Shown: in pieces, positions 51,588 to 59,095 of the stretch | Numbering within the stretch: position 1 is the stretch's first letter | How the letters are laid out: every line of letters begins with the position of its first letter | DNA from: Granulicella sp. S190 | GTDB taxonomy: Bacteria > Acidobacteriota > Terriglobia > Terriglobales > Acidobacteriaceae | Length of the DNA stretch: 64,000 nucleotides | Direction of reading: 5' to 3' | Assembly (NCBI RefSeq): GCF_009766095.1 | Contig: NZ_LMUD01000016.1 | Location: 47,117-111,116, forward strand | Position numbers and translations under genes: made by a program | The notes under the pieces: generated by a model | Database searches by the model: none | Told to the model about the DNA's origin: nothing | What the model saw: only the letters and a program-made list of their open reading frames with translations

Positions 51588-52159
51588 TCACAATCGAACC
51601 ACCGATAAGTCTCAAAGAAACTCTCTCGCGCTCCGGTATGACGAGCTTTCTCAACCGTGCCCGCGCAGCCGTTGGTCTCCGCGGCGAAGTCGAGGTTCTT
51701 CTTGCTGACGACCCGACTCTTCGTAGTCTCAACAAATCTTTTCGGGGTAAGAATAAAGCTACCGACGTCCTCAGTTTTCCCGCTCCTGCTGAGATTGCCG
51801 ACTCCCACGCTGGAGATCTCGCTATCTCCCTCGAAACCGCCGCCCGACAAGCTGCCACGTACGGACACTCCCTGCGCGACGAGGTGCGAATTCTCCTCCT
51901 GCATGGCCTCCTTCATCTCTCAGGCCTCGACCACGAGACCGATAATGGCGAGATGGCTATCCGCGAGGCTGAGCTTCGTAGCAAGCTCAAGCTTTCTAAC
52001 ACGCTTATCGAGCGAACTACAGCATTCCCGGGAAAACCCCTGTCCCGTGCTGCAAAAAAACTGTCGCCGCGTGTGAAGAAGAGCTCTACAGTTTCGCCGA
52101 AGACCGTTCGAAGAGTGACAAAGATCGAGAAAACTAAAGATAAGCGAGGCGCTAGATGA
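51584..52159 (+). CDS. ybeY: Endoribonuclease YbeY (rRNA maturation factor)
   Basis: A 191-residue zinc RNase involved in 16S rRNA 3'-end processing and ribosome quality control. The zinc motif HGLLHLSGLDH uses His107, His111 and His117; KATDVLSFPAPAE upstream is the conserved core. After residue 145 it has an extra, Lys/Ser-rich tail of about 45 residues not found in the usual 150-residue form. It overlaps GH16 upstream and corC downstream by four bases each, so translation is coupled. Confidence 0.94.
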   Translation: MITIEPPISLKETLSRSGMTSFLNRARAAVGLRGEVEVLLADDPTLRSLNKSFRGKNKATDVLSFPAPAEIADSHAGDLAISLETAARQAATYGHSLRDEVRILLLHGLLHLSGLDHETDNGEMAIREAELRSKLKLSNTLIERTTAFPGKPLSRAAKKLSPRVKKSSTVSPKTVRRVTKIEKTKDKRGAR

Positions 52160-53598
52160 CCCCCGCCTATAGCTACTCGCTTGCTCTCATGGTGCTGCTA
52201 GCGATCTTGGCGCTGTCCTCTTACGTCGACCGCATCTACTCGGAGATGGGGAAGTTCCTCGCGCGGGAGTACCAGGACAATGTCGATTCCTGGGAGCGGG
52301 TCGTCGAGCCCCGGCTTCGCATTGGTCGCGAGTCAATTGCTCTTTCCGCATCGGTGCTTCGTCAGCTTAGCCTTGCGGCGCTTGCACTTCTCTCCGGTCT
52401 TCGTCTCTACACCCAGTCCACACTGATCCCAGCCCTTGCGCGCACACCTACCCTCAGCGAGATCCTCCGCGCATGCTTTGAGCTCATTCTTCTGATTCTG
52501 ATCTTCGACCGCCTGCTCCCGCAGCTTCTGTTCAGCCGGACCCGTGGCCTCTGGATCGCGCGGATTTCGCCTATTCTTCAAGCCCTCTTCTATCTCATCC
52601 TTCCGGTAACGCTTCTGCTGGGCCTTCTGCTCTCCATCGCCGCGCTGGCGGAGCCTGAAGATACGGAAGAAGAGGATCACCCCTCTGAGGCGATGGACGC
52701 TCTCCTGGAAGCAGGGGAAGAAGAAGGGATTCTTGAAGAGTCGGATCGCGAACTGGTGCGTTCCGCTGTGGAGTTCGGGGACAAGGTGGTTCTCGAGGTG
52801 ATGACTCCCCGTCCCGAGATCTTTGCTGTGCCCGGCACGTTGACTCTTCATGAGTTCACGGCTGCGATCAATGAACATGCCTTCTCCCGCGTTCCTGTCT
52901 ACTCGGGTTCGCTCGATCATGTCACCGGAATCGCCTTTGCGCATGACCTTCTCAAGGTTTTGGATGCGGAGGCGAACACTCGCACTGTGCTCCAGATCCA
53001 GCGGCCTGCAGCCTTCGTTCCGGAGACTAAAAAAGTAGCCGAACTGCTGCGCGAGATGCAGCGCGAGAAGCAGCATATGCGCCTCGTGATCGACGAGTAC
53101 GGAAGCGTCGCAGGCCTTGTCACCATTGAGGATTTGCTTGAGGCTATCGTGGGAAACATTGCCGATGAGCATGATGAGCCGGAGGCGGATGATGCGCCGA
53201 TTCGAGAGGCGAATGGAGCGTATGTTGTCTCGGGTTCTTTCGAGCTTTCGCGGCTTCGCGACCTCTTTGCGGATCAGTTTGAGCATGGGCAGCGGAGTCT
53301 GCGGCCTGCTGAAGACGGCGAGCCGCATGATGGGGAAGAGGACGCCGAGTTGCGCAGGAGAGACAGCGACGAGGGGGTTGAGGATCGCGATACGCGTGAC
53401 GATCCGACGGCGCTTCGTCTACCGGAACACTATGAATCTACTACACTTGGCGGCCTGGTCTCGGAGATTGCGGGCCACATTCCACTGCCGGGCGAGGTGG
53501 TGGAAGAGGATGGGCTTCGACTTGAGGTGCTGGCCAGTACCGATCGTCGCATCGACCGGATCCGGGTAAGCCTGACTCATTCTCCGGAGTCTGCTTAG
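52156..53598 (+). CDS. HlyC/CorC (CNNM) family transporter-like protein
   Basis: A 480-residue protein: four hydrophobic segments in residues 1-170, a CBS pair (about 205-325, beginning VMTPRPEIFAVPG and with VIDEYGSVAGLVTIEDLLE) and the C-terminal CorC_HlyC domain (340-475). The family acts in divalent-cation tolerance. An acidic insert of about 40 residues (near 375-415, rich in Glu, Asp and Arg) interrupts the CorC_HlyC domain. Codon choice shifts within this gene toward G-ending codons, coinciding with the strand-composition switch. Confidence 0.9.
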   Translation: MTPAYSYSLALMVLLAILALSSYVDRIYSEMGKFLAREYQDNVDSWERVVEPRLRIGRESIALSASVLRQLSLAALALLSGLRLYTQSTLIPALARTPTLSEILRACFELILLILIFDRLLPQLLFSRTRGLWIARISPILQALFYLILPVTLLLGLLLSIAALAEPEDTEEEDHPSEAMDALLEAGEEEGILEESDRELVRSAVEFGDKVVLEVMTPRPEIFAVPGTLTLHEFTAAINEHAFSRVPVYSGSLDHVTGIAFAHDLLKVLDAEANTRTVLQIQRPAAFVPETKKVAELLREMQREKQHMRLVIDEYGSVAGLVTIEDLLEAIVGNIADEHDEPEADDAPIREANGAYVVSGSFELSRLRDLFADQFEHGQRSLRPAEDGEPHDGEEDAELRRRDSDEGVEDRDTRDDPTALRLPEHYESTTLGGLVSEIAGHIPLPGEVVEEDGLRLEVLASTDRRIDRIRVSLTHSPESA

Positions 53599-53810
53599 AG
53601 GGTTGGCGTTTAATGTTTTGCATGTTTTTTTCTGGCGTGGTGGAGCGGCGAAAAATAAGGGGATTTTGCGAAAAACGGCTGTTTCGTGATGGTTTTTTGC
53701 TGGTGTAACTGTGGTGGATTGCGTGGCTGACGTGGTGTTTTAGCCGTCAGTTTTCGGGTGTCTAAAAACATGCCACGTTTTTCAACTTTATTTTTGACCT
53801 GCTCAGAGGC

Positions 53811-53891
53811 TGTCCTGCCGGACGGGCCCACTTTGCGTGGGGCAGTCACTTCGTGACTTGTGATTGCTTCGCTTTGTCCTCCCGTTGGTCG
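53811..53891 (-). repeat. Triple-hairpin dispersed element, copy 5 (inverted)
   Basis: On the minus strand: left box CGACCAACGGGAGG (53891-53878), then GTCAC-GAA-GTGAC, CCCAC-GCAAA-GTGGG and GTCC-GGCA-GGAC. The second loop reads GCAAA instead of GCGCA and its stem is one pair longer. This is the only copy in the opposite orientation, on the other side of the strand-composition switch; its right end is 212 bases from the corC stop. Confidence 0.8.
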
Positions 53892-53940
53892 GAGGGAAGA
53901 TGATACTGCTGCTGTGTCTTGCCTGGACCGCTGCCCAAGA

Positions 53941-53974
53941 AAGAAAGGTCCCAGACTGAGTCTGGAACCTTTTC
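53941..53974 (-). terminator. Intrinsic terminator downstream of mreB
   Basis: On the minus strand, AAAGGTTCCAGACT can pair with AGTCTGGGACCTTT (one mismatch, tight loop), followed by CTTTCTT. The opposite strand also ends in CCTTTTCT, so it may act both ways. It begins about 36 bases after the mreB stop. Confidence 0.7.
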
Positions 53975-54009
53975 TATAACCAGAGTGAAGCCACTGCGAC
54001 AGGGAAGAG

Positions 54010-55029
54010 CTAGTCGATGGAGATCTTTCGCAGGAGCTTGAAGTCAGAAAGCATCTTGCCTGTGCCCAAGACGACCGAGGCCAGAGGGTCATCGGCGATG
54101 GAGACCGGGAGGCCAGTTTCTTCGCGGATGCGCTTGTCGAGGTTCTTGATGAGCGCGCCGCCACCCGTGAGCACGATGCCACGGTCGGAGATGTCGGCGG
54201 AGAGCTCGGGTGGGGTGCGCTCGAGGGCTACGCGGATGGCATTGATGATGGTCGCGATGCACTCGCTGAGCGCCTCGCGGATCTCGGAGTCTTCGATGGT
54301 GATGGTCTTCGGCACGCCCTCGATGAGGTTGCGTCCCTTGACCTCCATCTGAATGGGCTTATCCAGCGGATAAGCGGAGCCAAGCACAATCTTGATCTGC
54401 TCGGCGGTGCGTTCGCCGATCAGCAGGTTGTATTTGCGCTTGAGGTAGGTCATGACGGCTTCGTCCATCTGGTTTCCTGCCATGCGGACCGAGCGCGAGT
54501 AGACGATGCCAGCGAGCGAGATGACAGCGATGTCGGTGGTGCCGCCGCCGATGTCGACGACCATGTTTCCGCCAGGCTCGGTGATGGGCAGACCTGCGCC
54601 GATGGCGGCGACCATGGCCTGCTCGACCAGGTGAACCTCGGAGGCTTTGGCGCGATAGGCAGAGTCCATGACAGCGCGTTTTTCGACCTGGGTGATCTCA
54701 GACGGGACGCCGATGACGATGCGCGGATGAACCATCATCTTGCGGTTATGGGCCTTCTGGATGAAGTAGTTCAGCATCTTTTCGGTGTGCCGGAAGTCGG
54801 CGATGACGCCGTCTTTCATGGGCTTGATGGCGACGATGTTTCCCGGCGTGCGGCCAAGCATCTCCTTGGCCTCTTTGCCTACGGCCTCTACCTCGTTGGT
54901 GATTTTATTCACCGCGATGATGGAGGGCTCGTTGACGATGATGCCCTTTCCGTGCGCGAAGACAAGCGTATTCGCCGTGCCCAGGTCGATCGCCAAGTCG
55001 CTGGAGAAAAGGCTAAAGAGAGACCGCAT
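54010..55029 (-). CDS. mreB: Rod shape-determining protein MreB
   Basis: A 339-residue bacterial actin that organises lateral wall synthesis. DLAIDLGTANTLVF (residues 11-24) is phosphate loop 1; VVDIGGGTTDIAVISLAGIVYS is loop 2; GIVLTGGGALIKNLD binds adenosine. The start is placed at 55029 because MRSLFSLFSSDLAIDLG aligns with MreB N-termini; no good ribosome-binding site is near, and the frame is open to a GTG at 55110 with AAAGGG upstream, so a 27-residue extension is possible. mreC and mreD are not adjacent. Confidence 0.95.
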   Translation of the reverse strand: MRSLFSLFSSDLAIDLGTANTLVFAHGKGIIVNEPSIIAVNKITNEVEAVGKEAKEMLGRTPGNIVAIKPMKDGVIADFRHTEKMLNYFIQKAHNRKMMVHPRIVIGVPSEITQVEKRAVMDSAYRAKASEVHLVEQAMVAAIGAGLPITEPGGNMVVDIGGGTTDIAVISLAGIVYSRSVRMAGNQMDEAVMTYLKRKYNLLIGERTAEQIKIVLGSAYPLDKPIQMEVKGRNLIEGVPKTITIEDSEIREALSECIATIINAIRVALERTPPELSADISDRGIVLTGGGALIKNLDKRIREETGLPVSIADDPLASVVLGTGKMLSDFKLLRKISID

Positions 55030-55176
55030 GTTGTGAATGCGGGAGTAACGCATCTGAAAGGTGTTCGAAGACATAGATGTTTGGATCGTTTCCTGAAAAG
55101 AGACTCCCACTAGTGTATCCCTTTAGCAAGCGCTATTTCAGTACCTAACCTAACCAGTAAGCATGGCTCTTCCGTG

Positions 55177-56490
55177 TTAGTCCCGTTCTGGCTCGCATAG
55201 CAGGCGGCAGCAGAAGAGGGCGGATGGGTAGATGAGGATGCTGACGTGGCGGGTGTAGGCGAATCCGGCCAGGTAGGGGAGCGCACACGCGGCGACGATT
55301 GCCAGATAGGCTGCTGCGGCGAAGCGCAGGGAGGGGCTCTCCTGATGCCGATGGCGAAAGAGCAGGTAGGCCGAAGCTGCGAGTGCAGTCCAGAGGATCA
55401 GGCGGAAGAGCAGGATGCCTACGATTTCCATCACCCATCGAAGACCGTGGTTCGCGTTCGATCCGTACTTCTCCAGCGAGAAGAAGAGAATCTTCAGTTT
55501 GCGCCGATCTCCCTGTAGGGTCTCCTTAGGGTGGGTCCGGAGATAGTCCAGGGCGGCTCGCTGGTGATAGTCGTTGAAGCTCCACTCGTCGGGGAAGCGA
55601 AGGCCGTGGTTGAGGACGACGTCATACCAGTCGAGGGAGTCTCCGCGGACCGGTGGATAGTTCTGGAGGAACGCGGCGTTGTTGCCTTTGTGCAGATTGA
55701 GCCCGTCGAGGCTGGTTCCGACGCTGTATCGCCCGCTGGCGTGATGCTGATGGATGGCCCACCCTATTGGAGCTGCGGCTACCAGCAGAACCACTAGCCA
55801 TCGCAGCTTTGAGGTACGTTCGTCCCCCACGAACGCAACGAGAAGTACCAGGACTGCCAGCAGCATTCCACTCTTGGAGAGATAGAGGCCGTCCAGTGCA
55901 GCTGCGAAGAGGAGTGCCGTTGCGACGGCTGGCAGACCGGAGCGACGGAAGAGCAGAAGAGCGACAGACAGCGCCAGGAAGCTGTACGAGTAGCCCTCGT
56001 CGACCTGGAGGTTGACGACGTCGGCAAGGAACGGCGTCATGAAGAAAGGTGCCAGAAGCAGGAACGCAACCAGGAGGGCGCGGGGTCGCCTTTGCGGTAG
56101 ACAACGCCACACGAGGTAGATGGCAAGCTCAAGCGGGAGAAGCAGCAGGAGGGTCTTGAAGAAGGCGACCGTCAGATAGTGGTCGCCGAAGAGACGAATG
56201 CCTGCGGCGACCACAACAGCGGTGGCGGGCATGCGGGCTGCGTGGAAGCAGATGGGATTGCCGATGGTTCCCATCTGCTCGGTGCAGATGGTGATTCCTC
56301 CGCCGTTGAGCAGGCTTTGGGTGGTGGGGCCTACGAGATTGGTGATCGAAAAGATCGACTTGTTTGCCCTGGAGTGATCGAGGCCCCAGACGGCAGCCAG
56401 AGACACCAGCACCGGGATGATGAGCAGAGCACATAGAAGGCGACGGTTCGGCGTGGCCCGATCTGTGGTGGCTGGGGTGAATCGTGGCAT
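55177..56490 (-). CDS. Polytopic membrane protein, GT-C-like, of unknown function
   Basis: A 437-residue protein with ten to twelve hydrophobic segments and a soluble stretch (about 255-330) with Trp/Tyr/Asp-rich sequence (GDSLDWYDVVLNHGLRFPDEW). The layout resembles GT-C glycosyltransferases or O-antigen ligase-like proteins, but I see no DxD/ExD in the first loop that would settle it. A Cys/Thr-rich loop lies near 60-85. It is divergent from the acyltransferase gene, consistent with a polysaccharide role (inference). Start codon has a weak ribosome-binding site. Confidence 0.55.
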   Translation of the reverse strand: MPRFTPATTDRATPNRRLLCALLIIPVLVSLAAVWGLDHSRANKSIFSITNLVGPTTQSLLNGGGITICTEQMGTIGNPICFHAARMPATAVVVAAGIRLFGDHYLTVAFFKTLLLLLPLELAIYLVWRCLPQRRPRALLVAFLLLAPFFMTPFLADVVNLQVDEGYSYSFLALSVALLLFRRSGLPAVATALLFAAALDGLYLSKSGMLLAVLVLLVAFVGDERTSKLRWLVVLLVAAAPIGWAIHQHHASGRYSVGTSLDGLNLHKGNNAAFLQNYPPVRGDSLDWYDVVLNHGLRFPDEWSFNDYHQRAALDYLRTHPKETLQGDRRKLKILFFSLEKYGSNANHGLRWVMEIVGILLFRLILWTALAASAYLLFRHRHQESPSLRFAAAAYLAIVAACALPYLAGFAYTRHVSILIYPSALFCCRLLCEPERD

Positions 56491-56620
56491 CTGCCCAATC
56501 TAATGCAAGACGGGGTAGTGGGTAAGTGTAAGGTCTGTGGTGCCGATGGACTATTGATCGCGCCGGTACCAATTTAGAGTCCCTGATTTGTGGAGTCTCT
56601 CAGGTTCGTACGATGGTGAG

Positions 56621-57847
56621 ATGACATCAGGCACGCTACCTGCGGCTGCACCACGCTTCGACACCGTTGACGTTCTTCGCGGCCTTTCCATTCTGGCAGT
56701 CGTGTTACTGCACACGTGGTTGCGCTTCTATCTGGCAGGCTATGACATTCGCCCCTACATGCCCCGCATGATGGCGCACCTAATCTTCTTGAACGGAGGA
56801 AACGGAGTCACTGTCTTCTTCGCTGTTTCCGGGTTTCTGATCACGCTCACCTCACTGCGTCGATTCGGTTCGCTTTCTGCCATGAGGGCGGCGACTTTTT
56901 ACCGGATCAGGTTTGCACGAATCGCTCCGTTACTTCTGCTGGTTATCACCATTCTGTCTTTGCTCGCTCTGAAGCATGCAGAGGGTTTTCAGTTTTCGGG
57001 GAAAGGTGTTCCTCTATGGCGCGCAGTCGCGGCGGCTCTGACTTTTCATCTGAACTGGCTTGAGGGCAGGCATGGCTTCTTACCCGCGAATTGGAATGTG
57101 ATGTGGTCTCTGTCTGTTGAAGAGATGTTTTATCTCGTCTTCCCCATTGCCTGCATCTGCCTTGCGCGCCTGCGGTGGGGCATGGCCCTGTTCATCGCTC
57201 TGCTGCTGGCCTTGGTGACGATTGGGCCGTTTGCACGGACGGTTTGGTCGAGTAATCCGATTTGGCAAGAGGAGAGCTACTTTGGGGGGATGGATGGGAT
57301 TGCTCTTGGTTGCATGACCGCCCTGTTGACAGAGTTTCTAGCAAAGCGGCGAGTCGAAGCGTGGTCCAGAGCCTACAGGAGCTTTTTTCTTTTTCTGCAG
57401 GTTGCCGGAGCTATCCTTTTCGCGGTGATCGCCTGCGGTCCTGACTGGCTTTGGAAGCTATTCCCTACGAAGGCAGATTTCTATGGCACTTTGCTGGCAG
57501 TGGCCGCCTGCCTCGTGATGCTGGCCAGCGTTCTGCGGCAGACGGGAGGTCGCTTGAGTGGGCCGAATCGATTGACTGCTCCTCTGCGCTGGTATGGGCG
57601 GCACAGCTATGAAGTTTATCTAACGCATGAGTTCATCGTGGTGTGGGGCGTTCTGCTATTCCTTCACTGGCATCCGAACACGAGTGCAAGGCCGGGCGGC
57701 CCCGCTCCTCATCAAGTGGATCTACTTTCTATGGTTGTATGGTTTTCCGGCATCCTGCTGCTCACTGCGCCCCTGGGATGGTTTGTCTCACGCTACTTCT
57801 CTGAACCGCTCAACCGTCGACTGCGAGGCGCCAGGCCTGCGCGGTAG
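56621..57847 (+). CDS. Acyltransferase 3 family membrane protein
   Basis: A 408-residue integral membrane O-acyltransferase. [21 protein letters not shown] (shortened here: the His of LLHTW and the Arg of VLRGLS are the family's conserved pair) opens the domain; [15 protein letters not shown] and [15 protein letters not shown] follow. About ten membrane segments, typical length. Members acetylate or succinylate cell-surface sugars. ATG 56621 is preferred over an upstream TTG (56588). Confidence 0.9.
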   Translation: MTSGTLPAAAPRFDTVDVLRGLSILAVVLLHTWLRFYLAGYDIRPYMPRMMAHLIFLNGGNGVTVFFAVSGFLITLTSLRRFGSLSAMRAATFYRIRFARIAPLLLLVITILSLLALKHAEGFQFSGKGVPLWRAVAAALTFHLNWLEGRHGFLPANWNVMWSLSVEEMFYLVFPIACICLARLRWGMALFIALLLALVTIGPFARTVWSSNPIWQEESYFGGMDGIALGCMTALLTEFLAKRRVEAWSRAYRSFFLFLQVAGAILFAVIACGPDWLWKLFPTKADFYGTLLAVAACLVMLASVLRQTGGRLSGPNRLTAPLRWYGRHSYEVYLTHEFIVVWGVLLFLHWHPNTSARPGGPAPHQVDLLSMVVWFSGILLLTAPLGWFVSRYFSEPLNRRLRGARPAR

Positions 57848-57927
57848 GTTGTTCTGGGGATTTGCGACATCGTTTGGTTGTGGGTGGATACAATGAGAAG
57901 GAGCTTCGGCGATGGGGAGACAGACGA

Positions 57928-59040
57928 ATGATTATTGGTGTGCCCAAGGAAGTTAAGGATCACGAGAGCCGCGTAGGGGTGACCCCTGCGGGCGTGAAGG
58001 CGCTGGTCGAGGCAGGACATAAGGTCCTGGTGGAGCATGATGCGGGAGCGCTTTCGGCGATGCCTGATGACGAGTACCAGGCTGCGGGAGCCGAGATCGT
58101 CGGCTCGGCCTACGATGTATGGCGGCTCGCCGAGATGGTGGTCAAGGTGAAGGAGCCGGTCGAGAAGGAGTACAAGCACTTTCGCGAGGGGCTGGTTCTG
58201 TTTACGTATCTGCACCTGGCTCCGCTGACCGATTTGACCGATGCGCTGCTGCAGTCGAAGGTGACGGGGATTGCGTATGAGACGGTGCGGGATAAGGCGG
58301 GCACGTTGCCGCTGCTGACTCCTATGAGCGAAGTTGCTGGGCGTATGAGCGTGCAGGTGGGCGCTGCTTATCTCGAGAAAGAGCATGGTGGGCGTGGGGT
58401 GCTGCTGGGAGGGGTTCCAGGGGTTGCTCCGGGAAATGTGTGCATTATCGGTGGAGGGATTGTTGGCACCAACGCTGCGAAGATTGCGCTGGGGATGGGC
58501 GCGAAGGTGACGTTGATCGATCTGAATCTGAATCGGCTGCGGGAGCTGGATGATATTTTTGGCGGGCGTCTGTATACGGTGGCTTCGAACAGCTACAACA
58601 TCGAGCATGCGGTTCGCGAGGCGGACCTGGTGATTGGCGGAGTGCTGATTCCGGGTGCGGCGGCTCCGAAGATTGTGACCAAGGCGATGGTGGCGAAGAT
58701 GAAGAAGGGCGCGGTGATTGTGGATGTGGCGATCGACCAGGGAGGATGCATTGAGACGGCGCATCCGACGACGCACTCGAATCCTTCGTACGAGGTGAAC
58801 GGGGTGGTTCATTACTGCGTGACGAATATGCCGGCCGCGGTGCCGAATACGTCGACGCTGGCATTGACGAATGCGACGTTTCCTTACGTGTTGAAGCTGG
58901 CGCGGCTGGGGGCTAATGCGGCGATCAGCGAAGATAAGGGGATTGCCGAGGGAGTCAATACGTTCAACGGCGTTCTGACCTATGGCGCGGTTGCGCAGGC
59001 GCAGAAGCGGGAATGGCAGGCTGTGGCGAAGCTGGTTTAG
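57928..59040 (+). CDS. ald: Alanine dehydrogenase
   Basis: A 370-residue NAD-dependent enzyme interconverting alanine and pyruvate plus ammonia. [17 protein letters not shown] opens the fold; KVKEP (Lys near 75) and YLHLAP (His near 96) are the substrate residues; [18 protein letters not shown] is the NAD loop. Length is exact for the family. GGGGAGA lies eight bases upstream of ATG 57928; the longer frame to 57862 is rejected. It may be single-gene, upstream of the sensor kinase by 55 bases. Confidence 0.96.
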   Translation: MIIGVPKEVKDHESRVGVTPAGVKALVEAGHKVLVEHDAGALSAMPDDEYQAAGAEIVGSAYDVWRLAEMVVKVKEPVEKEYKHFREGLVLFTYLHLAPLTDLTDALLQSKVTGIAYETVRDKAGTLPLLTPMSEVAGRMSVQVGAAYLEKEHGGRGVLLGGVPGVAPGNVCIIGGGIVGTNAAKIALGMGAKVTLIDLNLNRLRELDDIFGGRLYTVASNSYNIEHAVREADLVIGGVLIPGAAAPKIVTKAMVAKMKKGAVIVDVAIDQGGCIETAHPTTHSNPSYEVNGVVHYCVTNMPAAVPNTSTLALTNATFPYVLKLARLGANAAISEDKGIAEGVNTFNGVLTYGAVAQAQKREWQAVAKLV

Positions 59041-59095
59041 CCGCAGTTGGTCTGCGGTTAGCTGCATATAATCTGGAGGATCGAGGAGAACAGGC

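Larger units (their letters stand above)
53599..54009. other. Intergenic region between corC and mreB: AT-rich block plus repeat and terminator
   Basis: 411 bases between convergent genes. 53599-53805 is rich in T and G with repeated GTGGT/GTGGA words and poly-T runs and matches no gene. 53811-53891 is a triple-hairpin element, and 53941-53974 a terminator. No TTATCCACA-type DnaA box was found despite the nearby composition switch. Confidence 0.45.

Noticed and set aside
53599..54009. Replication origin in the corC-mreB gap
   Set aside because: No TTATCCACA-type DnaA boxes and no dnaA or dnaN nearby, so an origin is kept only as a hypothesis from skew, not annotated.
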